Source: Bryoerythrophyllum caledonicum (taxonomy: Eukaryota > Streptophyta > Bryopsida > Pottiales > Pottiaceae). From it: 64,000 nucleotides of DNA. How positions within the stretch are numbered: position 1 is the stretch's first letter; the number at the start of each line of letters is the position of its first letter. This document shows positions 23,579-34,357 of this stretch, one piece after another. Location of the stretch: positions 22,186,498-22,250,497 of the forward strand of contig OZ020525.1 in NCBI GenBank assembly GCA_963971425.1, read 5' to 3'. The notes below the pieces were generated by a model. It had not been told where the DNA came from. It did no database searches and saw nothing but the letters and a program-made list of their open reading frames with translations. The position numbers and the translations under genes are program-made.

Positions 23579-24504
23579 TCCCTAAAGGACCTACTTCATG
23601 AGGTGAAATTGGCATGAAGGCAGATATGTGCTAAAATTGAGGTGGCAACAAGATTTGATAGGGATTTTTTCTAACCGTAAGATCTTACATTACCTTCAAT
23701 ACTTATCTACTCACCAATTTTTAACTCTAAATTATGTGTAATGAAGAAGATAACAAGGTTCAAAGTTTCAAAATATCATTTTTGGCACCCTAATAATTTT
23801 GGGCAGCTGCAATATATATGGGCATATCCACTTTTAGAATTGTCTATATGGGTTGTGGTACTTGAAATTATTACTTTCATGTGAGTTAGGTACATGCTTG
23901 GCAAAAACTCTTAGGGTGTTTCAAGTTGTGGAACATATAATAGAAATAAATGAAAAGCACCAAGATGTAAAAAAGTTCAAAAATACAATTTCTTAGAAAA
24001 TCTTAGAAAATCTCAACTATATAATTAAAATTTTGCAATCCCAATGGTTGAAATGTTGTACTAAACAATTTGCACCCTTGAGTTTAATTATTTTTAAAAA
24101 ATACTAAAAAATAAGTTCTATAGAGAACTTCAAAGTTTTTTACAAGTGATTCCAAAATTGTCTCCAAACTAAAACTTTCATTTTATTTATTGAAATTAAG
24201 TGATTCTAAAGTTTCCAAGATTCTAAGAACCTAAGAACTGGAAATAGAGTATTTTTCTATTCTAAGGTGATATAAAAGTAGTTTTTTTGGTGCTGCCCAA
24301 CTTGCCCATTCTTGACTAAAAAACACTTTTGTTTTCATGCCTTTTTGATGATAAGTCCAATTATAATGGAAAATGGGCACCAAAAGGATACTCCTTACCC
24401 CAATTGCCTTTCAACATTTAGGTTCAAACTATTAAGAAACCCATTTGTAGCAAGGTGTGCAAAAAAGTTATGTTGCCAAAATATGTTATTTGGTCCATCA
24501 AGGA
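23579..24504 (+). mobile_element. piggyBac-like nonautonomous element, second full copy
   Basis: TTAA at 23575-23578, left end TCCCTAAAGGACC, right end GGTCCATCAAGGA, TTAA at 24505-24508. At 926 bp it is almost the same length as the 921-bp copy at 3838. It shares the TAACCGTAAGATCTTA stretch with that element but has diverged strongly inside. No transposase. Confidence 0.7.
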
Positions 24505-24508
24505 TTAA

Positions 24509-26600
24509 ATTATATTGATTAATAATTAGTTATAGTATATTATATTAAGAATATTTAAAATATTAGTAAAAGTATAAATGTATGTTAGAATATTTTTTTA
24601 GAACTACCAATAGAGTACATCCAAATAATTTATAATACTTTGAAAATAATAAAAAAAAATTGATTGAAATATCAGTCAAACCCATCATAAATATATCAGT
24701 AAATCATGTTGAAGTTAGTAAAAGTTTAAAAAATGCCATTGATGTAAATTCAAATGATGTGACATACCTTAAACACTATAAATACTTCACTATTTATATT
24801 ATTATTTTAAAATGAAATTCTATATTTATTTTATTAACATAAAATAAAAGTTACAAATTCTAATTATAAGATTCTAAGTTAATGTAAAAGAATAATACTT
24901 TATTATTTTCATTTATTCCTCAACCATTTCCTTTCTTTTTCTCCCCTCCCCTCTTTCTCCCCCTTTTCTCTTCTTCATCCAAAGTGGGGCCTGGCAACTC
25001 CTGGGAGATAGTACCGCCGGCCTGGGGGCGCTTCCTGCCCGCTCACGAAAGTGCCCCGCCCAGTCCCGTCGACCCAACCTCCCGCGCTGCCGTCCCAGCC
25101 CGGTCCCGTGGAAACCGCGCCCGCGCGACCTCTGAGCTTTCACCTGGCTCAGCCTCGCCTCGCCTCATCACACAACACTTTGCATCCATTGTGTCGAGCA
25201 GATTCCGCAGAGGAAGGCAAGTTTAATGTGCGCCCAGGGCGTGGCAAGTTTTTGAAAGGCAATTGATTTCCTTGTAGCTTTGTGCTCAGAGAATTGTTTT
25301 GAGGTTTCTTGCAGCTCTGATCTATTGATGTCAGGCTAGCTTTGTCACATTTTCGTGATTCGTTTGTATATAGAGTCTCCAAGATGATGTCGTTATTGGC
25401 ATGACAAGCAGTGGGCTGCCCGAGATGTTTCTTACAATGCCCTCGTCCACATGGCATTCCGTGGCTCCTGATTCTTCTAAGCTGTGAAACTCCTTCACCT
25501 TAGGGCCTTACCATACGGGAGGGGGAGGAAGTTTCACAACTTCCTCCAACATGACACTAGTGGCACAAAAAATATTCTTTTCCTCCTTACATTGTGGACT
25601 TCCAGGCACTAGTGCCTGATAGTTTTCGCATGCAATTATTGTGCCAAGTCATTGCCATGTAGATTCCAAAGCAACATCCAATGCAAATTCCAAAGCTACA
25701 AAGTTGCTCCATGTCATTCTTGCCACTCCCCCTACTTCCTCTCATGTGGCAACCACTTGCTAATTTGAACCAATGTGAGTCATCCAACTCACTGCCTTTC
25801 CTCTCGTGTGGTTTGGCCCTTAGTACACACAACCTTGAGCATGATGCCACCTCTGGATCCGTGCCTGAAAGTCGCTCAGTGTCTGCTTCATGAAGTAGCA
25901 TCGCAGTGAAAAAATGCTTTGTTCACGCTCTTTGGCAGAAGACATGCAAGTTGAGATCTATTCATGAATTGAGCAAAATTACTCACATTGACACATTGAA
26001 ATGAGAAACTTTATTTATAAACAACATCTTTAGTGAACACTAAAAGCTTTACCGCACACTCTGCTTATGGACCCACACCAACCTTTGACCATCATGCAAG
26101 ACTTCGCCTTCATGATGTCAGATTTACTGTATCGACTACCAACACTGAACCTCAAAACCTCGTATGTTGCAAAACCCTAGTCCACTTTTATACCGTCACA
26201 CATTGAACCCAATCATCAAAACTGTTGAAGTGTAAGCTCACAAGCTTAATCACAATGAGGCAATGTGCCTGGTTAAGTACAAGTGTTTAGATGACGAGGT
26301 GAAGGATGAATCTACAGAGACTACGTTGGTGGTGGCAGTGTTACAAGGTATGCCTAAGCTTATGGTACAAGGAGGTTTGATTGCTCCACCACCCCCTCTC
26401 AAACCTCATTGGAGTAGCCACGGTCTCAAAATCGAACAGAGAGTTCAAGGGGTGATGACACAGCTGAGAGATCAGCTGAGGTTGCTAGTGACACAAGTGT
26501 ACAGACTAATATTCACAGTAAGAGGACTAAGACTAGAATCACATGTTGAAGTGAGAAGAGAGGTGAAGAGATATATCTACACTTAGGATCATATACTACG
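24509..26600. other. AT-rich DNA followed by a GC-rich island; no gene assigned
   Basis: 24.5-24.95 kb is AT-rich. 24.97-25.25 kb is a sharp GC-rich island with C/T-rich borders, as at plant 5' gene ends, but no continuous coding frame or domain follows on either strand. Frames at 25587-25901 and 26263-26586 show no recognisable motif. The island could be a first exon or 5'UTR of a gene disrupted by copia element 2. Confidence 0.4.
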
Positions 26601-28173
26601 TAGAGATATGGCATGATGGTATGGATTTGAGACCTGTAAGATCTCTATTGGCAATAAATGGGTTGGTGGCTAAAGGTTTAGTGAGTAAATCTGCCTGCTG
26701 GAGATGAGAAGGAACATATGTAATAACAATTGAGCCATCATTATATTTCTCTCAAATATAGTGGTGTTATAACTCGATGTCTTTAGTTCTCTGATGCATT
26801 ACCGGGTTGCGAACAAGTTTGATACTACTAATGTTGTCACAGAAGATAGGGGTGGGAGAAGGGCTACTGAGTTTTAGCTCATCTAGGAGACGTCGAAAGT
26901 AGGTGATTTTACAAGCTGCTTCTGAAAGAACACGATATTCAGCCTCAGTTGACGATAAGGCAAGGGTGGGTTGTAGTTTACTAGTCCAAGCAATTGGAGA
27001 AGAGCCTAGTTTATATAAAATGCCAGAGGTTGATTTTCGTGAGTCTGATTCCCCTGCCCAGTCCGCATCTGTGAAGACGGATAATTCTCCAGTATCATTG
27101 GAAGGATAAAAGATGCCATAGTTGAGTGTCCCTTTTAGATAGCGGAGAATGTTCTTTGCGGCAGTCAAGTGTGCTTGTTGAGGATTGTTCATATAGCGAG
27201 AGACGCAACTGACTGCATATTGTATATCCCAGCGGCTTATAGTAGCATAGAGTAATCCACCTACAAGACTGTGGTAGACAAGTTTGTCTACGGGATTTGT
27301 GTTTGTGTCTTTCGATAATTTGATCTTGGAGTTCATGGGTGCGGAGAGGGGATTGCAGTCTTGCATTCCAAACCGCTCAAGTAGGCGTTCGATATAGCTT
27401 CGTTGGTGAAAGTAAATTCCATCATCAGTATAGAGTAGTTCAACACCAATATATAGTTGTGCGTCTCCAAGGTGTGTCATTTTGAACCGTCTTGTCAATT
27501 GTGCGTCAAGGTTGGCAATGTTTTCATGGTCATCGCCTGTTAGAATAATATCATTAACATATAGGAGAAGTAAGGTGTATTTCCCATCACAAATAGAGAG
27601 ATAAAGGTTAGGTTCTTCTTTACTCTTTGTGAGTCCTTGTTGTTGAAGATAGGCGTTGATTTCACCATACNNNNNNNNNNNNNNNNNNNNNNNNNNNNNN
27701 NNNNNNNNNNNNNNNNNNNNNNNNNNNNNNNNNNNNNNNNNNNNNNNNNNNNNNNNNNNNNNNNNNNNNNNNNNNNNNNNNNNNNNNNNNNNNNNNNNNN
27801 NNNNNNNNNNNNNNNNNNNNNNNNNNNNNNNNNNNNNNNNNNNNNNNNNNNNNNNNNNNNNNNNNNNNNNCCTCGTACTGGGACGTCGTTCGCGAAGTGG
27901 ATATCTTCGTAGTTGATCAACTAGAGCTGCCTGAGGAGGTGACGGTGGATCCTCTTCAACAACTGATGGATCTTGCGTAGGTGGATGATCTGTGGGGTCA
28001 CCTAAGTTTGAGTCTGAGGGTTCGGGAAATAGTTCAATATCATTGAGAGGATTGACCTTTGATGGGATAGAATTAAGTCCAATTTGATTCTCATAAAATA
28101 CCACATCTCTGCTATGATGGATGCGTTTGGTTTGAGAAATCAAAGAGTCTGTAACCTTTGCTTTGACTGTCAT
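26600..28173 (-). pseudogene. pol: copia element 2 reverse transcriptase-RNase H with altered catalytic box
   Basis: The N-terminal part of the reverse transcriptase is lost in the N gap. After it come the palm segment and the catalytic box, which reads YVND instead of YVDD (near 27555): the first of the paired catalytic aspartates is asparagine, which would abolish polymerisation. RNase H follows with DADWAGE, SSTEAEYRVLSEA, FCDNISSIKL and, past 26767, the terminal ADLLTKPL segment in a shifted frame. The element is therefore dead by both frameshift and active-site change. Confidence 0.8.
27671..27870. other. Assembly gap (200 N)
   Basis: Exactly 200 N inside the reverse transcriptase of copia element 2. 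Confidence 0.99.
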
Positions 28174-29407
28174 AGCCTAGGAGGATGCACAGAAAGGTTT
28201 TGCTATCAAGTTTGGATCTTCTAGTGTCTGGAATGTGAACATATGCCAAGGCTCCAAATACTCTAAGATGTTTAACTGACGGCTTGATGTTATAGTATTT
28301 TTCATCAGGCGTCATGCCATGATTGGCTCGGGTAGGACTAATATTGATTAGGTAGTTGGCTGTGTTAAAGGCCTCTATCCATAGATATCCAGGAAGTTTG
28401 CTAGTTGTAGACATGGTTCGTGCTTTTTCAATGATGGTTTTATTTCTACATTCACTAACTCCATTTTGTTCAGGGGTGAGTGCCATGGTAACTTGGTGAT
28501 GGATGCCATGGTGTACTAGGTAGGTTGCAAATTCATGCAAAAGATACTCCCACCTCTGTCGGTTCTAAGTGTCATAATATTTTTGCCACTTTCTTTTTCA
28601 CCTCTAGCTTTGAACTCTATGAATTTTTGAAAGGATTCACTCTTACTCCTCATGAAGGAAATGAAACTCTTTCTTGAGTAGTCAATCTGTAAAGGCTATA
28701 AAGTATTGTGAACCGCTAAGTGACGGGGTACGAATGGGACCTACAAGATCTGAGTGAATGAGTTGTAGTACCTGAGTTGTGCAGTTGATAGATTCCTTTG
28801 GAAAACGCTCCCTATGTTGTTTTCCTGCCAAGCAGTCGCCACAGATACTCCTTATAGTAGAAAAGATAGGAAGCCCATTTACTCGCTTGGCGTTGGCACA
28901 ATGTTGGAGACTAGCATAATTCATATGACCAAAACCATTTATGCCATAGGTGCATATTTGATTCTGAGACAACTAAGTTCGCCATAGTTGTATCTTGTAT
29001 GTTGGTGAATTGTTAAAGACCGTTTGATAAATTGCGATGTCCTCTTGCTAAAATAGATTTGTTTTCATTAAGTACAAGACAATCTTTGCCTGTAAAAATC
29101 ATGGTAGGACCTTGATCAGCCAAGGAGCCTACAACTAATAGATTCTTCTCCAAGCCGGGATATATAAAACGTGATCGATATTTATTCCATCGGAATTGCC
29201 AGTGTTGACATTGGCAGACCCGACTGCTGCTACATGGTGGGCATTGCCATGAGCAGTTGTCGCATTGTGCCTAGAAGAGCTAGCTCTTCTGTTGTGTAAG
29301 TTTGCATAGGCTCCGGTTACATGATGACTTGCCCCAGAATCCATATACGACGTGGCATTTTGGTATTCCATGAGATTAGCTTCTGTGGAGTCCCACTCAC
29401 TATCCAT
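28112..29407 (-). pseudogene. pol: copia element 2 protease-integrase remnants
   Basis: The protease active site is intact as YMDSGASHHVTG (frame 29407-29135). A GAG-pre-integrase segment with a C-x-x-C zinc motif (ICGDCLAGKQH) and integrase IHSDLVGP lies in frame 28972-28682, ending at a stop after FTD. The rest of the integrase core, with LRTDRGG and TPEQNGVSEC, is in a shifted frame (28681-28112). Another shift near 28.13 kb joins to reverse transcriptase. Confidence 0.75.
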
Positions 29408-30017
29408 ATAGTATCTCCCTCAACATTGTTTGCGGTGGCATAATAACCATAAGGGCAATTCCTTGCTATGTGACCCTCCTCTCTACAATTATAACATATT
29501 AACCCTCTTCCACGACCTCTTGCTGGTCGTGCATACATCTGCTGCCCATATGGTCTCATGATTATATTAAGTTGGCCCCCCGAATAAGGTTGACCTGATA
29601 CCCAGGTCGTCACCCCCGGGTATTGACCAAGTCGTAGTCCCCCTTGTGGGGACCCATATCCCTGCAGGGGCCCAAAGCCGCCCTGCGGGAGCCCGACGCC
29701 GCCCAACGGTGGGCCGGCACCACCCGATAGTAGGGGCCTGTGGCCGCCCGGTTGCAGGGCTCCGAGCCCGCCCAAGTGCGGGGGCAATTGGTGCGGGCCT
29801 GCGGCGCCCGCACTTCTGCCCAGGCCTCCTCCACGGGAATTGCCGCCGGGTCTCCATACCCACTGGCCTCCACCGCCGCCATAGACATAGCTCCATCCAG
29901 GTGCTCTTCCTCTTCCTCCGCGATTTTGTTGAAGTGGACAACAAGTGCTTCATCATGTCCTCTCTTCTGCTCTCTCAGGCTCTTGCGGTGTAATTCAGTA
30001 AGCAATTTCCCCATCAC
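29317..30017 (-). pseudogene. gag: copia element 2 Gag C-terminal part
   Basis: Overlapping frames share one ancestral Gag. The downstream frame has a Gly/Pro/Leu-rich low-complexity stretch (GGLGPLQG type) and ends in a CCHC knuckle, CYNCREEGHIARNC. The upstream frame starting near 30017 contains LLTELHRKSLREQKR. They are joined only through a frameshift in GC-rich repetitive sequence around 29.6-29.8 kb. The protein would be the RNA-binding structural part of the element. Confidence 0.65.
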
Positions 30018-30173
30018 AATCTCAAATTTTGGGTTAGTAAGATACGTAATGCCTTATAAAGAATGCACATATTCTCTTTAATCTCTTCTTGAAGACTGAA
30101 GCACGGGTGTCGCCCTCCATGTTCTCCTCAACATGATCTTCTTCACGACTCTCTCTTGCTTTTCAGCTTATCG

Positions 30174-30246
30174 GATAATAGTTCTTAAACCTGTCTTCGT
30201 AATAGTTCTTAAACCTGTCTTTGTAATAGTTCTTAAACCTGTCTTT
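30174..30246 (-). repeat. 24-bp tandem repeat, three copies
   Basis: Three copies of TAATAGTTCTTAAACCTGTC plus TTYG. On the minus strand each encodes DRFKNYY-like octapeptides in an otherwise unsupported open frame (30163-30789). Confidence 0.9.
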
Positions 30247-30249
30247 GAG

Positions 30250-32600
30250 AGAACCAGCTTCGCCCTCAGCTTCTTGTACACTTGAGTGCTCAAACAGTTG
30301 GATTGTGCATCTAAAAGGAACGTGGCTTTTAATCCTAACCTGAAACACATCATTCAGGGCGTACTTAAGAAGCAAGACCATACTTGAAACACTAAAGTGG
30401 ATACAACTTTTGCTGAAGGACAAGGTTTTGCTAATGAACGGAGAAAGGCTGGCAGGGGTGGCCAGGCCGTGATCGGGCCTGGGCGGGGAGGATGATGGGA
30501 AGCGGGGTAGTTCTCGGGGGTTGGAGAAAGGGGTGGTTCCCGGTAGATGGGATGAATGAATGTTGGGCGGGTTGGCCTCCCTTCGTCGGGCTGGTACCAA
30601 AAGGGGGGTCAATTCGCCCTGGGCAGGCCTCGGCCCTAAGGGCCTCACTGAAATCGGGGGCCGCCTGGCTGCCTCGTCAACTCGCTGCCAGCCCGCCCGC
30701 CGTCCAGCAACCTCCGCTCCCCGTCCCTCCCTCCTCTCACTCCGATACTCGGCTTCCGACGCCCTCAACCCGGTTCTCAACCCTCCCATCGTGCTTCGCC
30801 GCCACCTCCAGGTCGCCTCACCTCATCAAACCCCAGAAAGCTTAGTAGCCTCCAGAACAATTCCTCAACTCAAGTACCTCCCTTACCCCAAAGGACGCCA
30901 CACTTTGACTGCAATTATCTTAAATCCGTACGGTCAAAATTCACCAAAAAAATTCCACATCCTCTCATGTAAATTTAGTAGAAGATCTTACGGTTAAATT
31001 TTTAATTCAAATCTTGGTAGTTTTAAATCAAGAGAGGCCATATTCCTCATGATATCTTAGTCCTTTACATGCTACTACATCACATAGGTCTACGAATGAA
31101 GAAACAAACTTAAAGTACATCATTTGAACATATAATTAATGCACATGCATAATTATTTTAATCATAAATGAAGTCAAATGCTATTTAAAATCAAAGAACT
31201 TCAACTTCATTGCGCAAACATTTGATGGTCGCAATAACTTATTCAATTTTATGTATTCTTCAAATTTTCAAATGGGAATGGAAACTAGACTTCATAAGCT
31301 TTGTTTCATTAGTTGAACTCGAATTCAAAAAGTATCATTTGAATGAATAAAATCCCGATTTAGAGCAAAAGCTAAAAGTTTCCAAAATTCACTACATTGA
31401 GATCCATGTCACAAAGTATTTCTTCTCTAGAAAAATCATGACTACTTCAAGGAGGCAAGTTTCATCATCATCTATTACTTACACATTCAATGAACTCTCC
31501 CAACAAGAGTTGAATGAATTTAATGATTTTTCATTACTTGCGGGCGTTTCACATCCGTCCAACAACCAAATTTTGGTCACCCCGACGTTTAAGGGTTAAC
31601 AACGTTTAGCGAATATTTGAGGGAGTCTTTTTAGAGTACTCAACGACATTGTTGACATTAGGCCAAAGCACATGGACCTCGTGAGGACTGGGTGGGACGT
31701 CGCATAAATCAGGGTAGGCCCCACCATTGACCAACAAGGCACCCAATTTTTACAGCCACTTTGACTTGCGTGGTGAAACAAGATCCGTGGAGAGAGACAA
31801 AAGGAGAGAGACGAAGTTGGAAACAAACTATGTGGAGAGAGGCAAAAGGAGAGAGACAGATAGACTTGCGTGGTGACTTCCTGACAGGTCTAATTTTGGG
31901 CTTGACGGATTAATCACAGGGGGAAAACGTGAGGTAAACAATCTGTGAGGGCTCAGCCCTCACAAAATATTGGCTCTGGGCCGTGAGGGTTGGCTAGAGC
32001 AAACCCGCGTTTCCACACCCTCACATACGACGTCGCACGCTCCTTGTTAGCCTCATGTGCGATACAACACGGGTTTTCTTGTAGTGGATATACAATATGC
32101 TCGAGAAGTACATTATGCTTTTGGTCCAGCATTAGAGTTTTCCTGAAAGTGCTTCCCGAATGGACAAGTCAGGAGGAATATGGTGCGAGAGAGTATGAGA
32201 TGTATAAACGGAAAAAAAAACATGAGGAAATTTGATATTGCCTTTTTCTGCACCAATGAAATGCTTTGCAATCAATGTTCTTGGGCCCTACTCCATGCAA
32301 GCTAAAGCTCCCCCATAGTATCCTAAGTTCTCACAGGGTTGACCAATAGTTCCCCCAAACCTTTCCCAAGCCAAGACACCATGTGCATGTGGTCTTGGTT
32401 ACTAACATAAGATCTTAAGATTTGGGGTACCTATCCAGTGTATTTTGGTGACTTTCAGGAAACTCAATTGTCTTGTTAAAGGACTCCAGGTTCTAAATCT
32501 AGACTTGTGGTTACAAATGTTGAGGAGCCGACCTAAACCGGTGCTGGTATCGCTGCAAAACCACTCAACATCGTGGTGATTCCCTTCTAAGCCTAGTCTC
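30250..32600. other. No gene called; GC-rich island and possible TTAA-family relic
   Basis: 30.43-30.84 kb is GC-rich with long frames on both strands but no domain; such frames are expected by chance at this composition. About 30886-31600 begins near TTACCCCAAAGGACG and ends TTTAAGGGTTAA, so it may be a worn TTAA-family copy. 31.6-32.6 kb has no recognisable feature. Confidence 0.4.
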
Positions 32601-32609
32601 TTTCTGTAA

Positions 32610-33553
32610 CCCCTAAAGGACCAAGTGTCAAAAATGGGCATCTTGAAAGTTTGGTCAGGTTCCTATGGTGTCAATTTTCCAACATTCATCTTTGAAATTT
32701 TTAGTATAGAAAAGCATTACCAAGACCTTAGTGGAAAAACAAATTTTTCCTAGATTGGACATTTGATGAAGAAATTATAGGGTTTTGAATTTCAAATGGG
32801 GAGAGCGGGCACCTCGGGCAACTCCAAAAACTTTTGCTAGGACACTCTATTGAATGTGAGATTTTCAGTACTTGCAAGTAATATTATTTCCCTTCGTACT
32901 ATCAAAAAAAGTTCTTGTCTTTAGTGAAAAATAGCATTCCAACCCAAGTCAAACATTTTCACACATTGTTAGTCATTGTCAGGCAAGGTACCAAAAAAAC
33001 TTCTTCTTTTCCACATAAAACCTAGATATCATTATATTTTTTATTTTTTATTTTTTCCACAACAACATGTGGTGTAAACCTTCTTATTGACCATTCGGAT
33101 TATCAATCTAAAACATATTAAGTTCACAAAAAATTAAAGTGTGAATTGGCAAATTTCGAACCTCCACTCCTTGCACAATTGTTTTGAATATGCTACACCC
33201 GTCCTCTACCTCTAAAAATTGGTGTATAAGTAACTAACATCTTGCCTAACAAGATGGTAATGGATTTAGACCTTGTGTAGTGCAAAAATTTGACATCAAG
33301 TGAAGTCAAAGTCTCTTGATCCACTGAATGTAGGGAAGAAAATGAACCATTTGCTTGACTTCAAACATTATAGTCTTTCAATCCGTGCGGTCGAAGTTCA
33401 TGAAACTTTGATTATGTATTACTTAAAAAGTTTTAATTGAGATTTACGGTCGGAACTAGAAATAAAAGTTTTTGTTTCCTTCTTTGTTCATTGCACTAGA
33501 ATCCAGCAGTGTTGAAGTGTTTTTGGTGTAAAACTGTCATGGTACCTTGAGGG
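32610..33553 (+). mobile_element. TTAA/CCCTAAAGGACC-family element, third copy
   Basis: Left end CCCCTAAAGGACCA at 32610, right end GGTACCTTGAGGG at 33553 followed by TTAA. The left flank is TGTAA rather than TTAA, so one duplication has mutated. At 944 bp its size matches the 921- and 926-bp copies. The interior carries all blocks used to recognise the family (CGGGCAACTCCAAAAA, TGTAAACCTTCTTATTGACC, GAATATGCTACACCC, CTTTCAATCCGTGCGGT). Confidence 0.65.
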
Positions 33554-33595
33554 TTAAACAAGCTAGAGTTTCTGGCACCCTAAACCTTGTAGACA

Positions 33596-34014
33596 TCCTA
33601 TATAATAAAAGAATTTAGGATGAACAATGCGTCGAATGGATGAACGCGTTGACGGATGAACGATCCATTTGGATGAATAAATGCTTTTGGATGAAAAGCT
33701 AAAAGTTAGGATTTTGGATAAAATGAAAAGCTAAAAGTTAGGGTTTTGGATGAAAGGATGGGATGAAAAAGTGATGCAATAGTAAAAGCTAAAAGTTAAA
33801 AGCTAAAAGTTAGGGTTTTGGATAAAATGAAAAGCTAAAAGTTACGGTTTTGGATAAAAGGACGGGGGTGGGGACGGGGACGAGGGACGGGAGATGAGGG
33901 ACGGGGGGACAAAGGCGGGGGGACGATGAATTGGAGGGAAAGGACTAGGGGACGGGGAGGTGGGGACTCAACACAAAAAATTGTTGTGTCCGGAGGACAC
34001 GGGTAACACTCTAG
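33596..34014 (+). mobile_element. Nonautonomous Helitron, first of a tandem pair
   Basis: Starts TCCTATATAATAAAAG, ends with a hairpin (GTGTCC-GGA-GGACAC, 33988-34002), then a spacer of about eight bases and CTAG. Helitrons begin TC, end in a hairpin followed by CTRR, and insert between A and T without target duplication; the base before the element is A. Length is 419 bp. The interior holds repeated TGGATGAA and AAAAGCTAAAAGTTAGG motifs and a GGGGACGGG-rich stretch. No Rep/helicase gene. Confidence 0.75.
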
Positions 34015-34347
34015 TCTATATCTATAAAAGAATACAGGATGACAAACAATCCTTTTGGATGAACGCATCGATGGATGAACATACCGACAAAAAATGCTTT
34101 TGGATGAAAAGCTAAAAGTGAGGGTTTTGGATAAAATGAAAAGCTAAAAGTTAGGGTTTTGGATAAAATGACGGGGTGGGGATGGAGATGGGGACAGGGG
34201 ACTGGGGATGGGGACGGGGGACGGGGGACGGGGGACAAGGAGACAAGGACGGGGGACAATGGATTGGAGGGAAAGGACTAGGGGACGGGGAGGTGGGGAC
34301 TCAACACAAAAAAATGTTGTGTCCAGAGGACACAGGTAACCCTCTAG
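34015..34347 (+). mobile_element. Nonautonomous Helitron, second of a tandem pair
   Basis: Begins TCTATATCTATAAAAG directly after the CTAG of the first copy and ends GTGTCC-AGA-GGACAC, a spacer of about eight bases, then CTAG (34344-34347) before T. The two copies share ends and interior. Removing both leaves ...GACA|TGCATATA, the A|T junction expected for Helitron insertion, so they entered together as a tandem or the second copied onto the end of the first. Confidence 0.75.
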
Positions 34348-34357
34348 TGCATATATA

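Larger units (their letters stand above)
26600..30050 (-). mobile_element. Degenerate Ty1-copia element (copia element 2)
   Basis: Minus-strand copia order: gag zinc knuckle (about 29.5 kb), protease (about 29.37 kb), GAG-pre-integrase (28.97-28.68 kb), integrase (28.68-28.11 kb), then reverse transcriptase and RNase H (28.1-26.6 kb), interrupted by a 200-N gap. At least three frameshifts split the frame. I find no primer-binding site or matching LTRs, so the ends are approximate. Sequence similarity to element 1 is low, so it belongs to another copia lineage. Confidence 0.8.

Noticed and set aside
26600..30400. LTRs and primer-binding site for copia element 2
   Set aside because: No TGGTATCAGAGC-type site or pair of matching repeats was found around the coding remnants.
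30163..30845. Open frames of 117-208 residues on both strands
   Set aside because: A GC-rich island and 24-bp tandem repeats keep frames open by chance. There is no domain, and plus and minus frames overlap fully.
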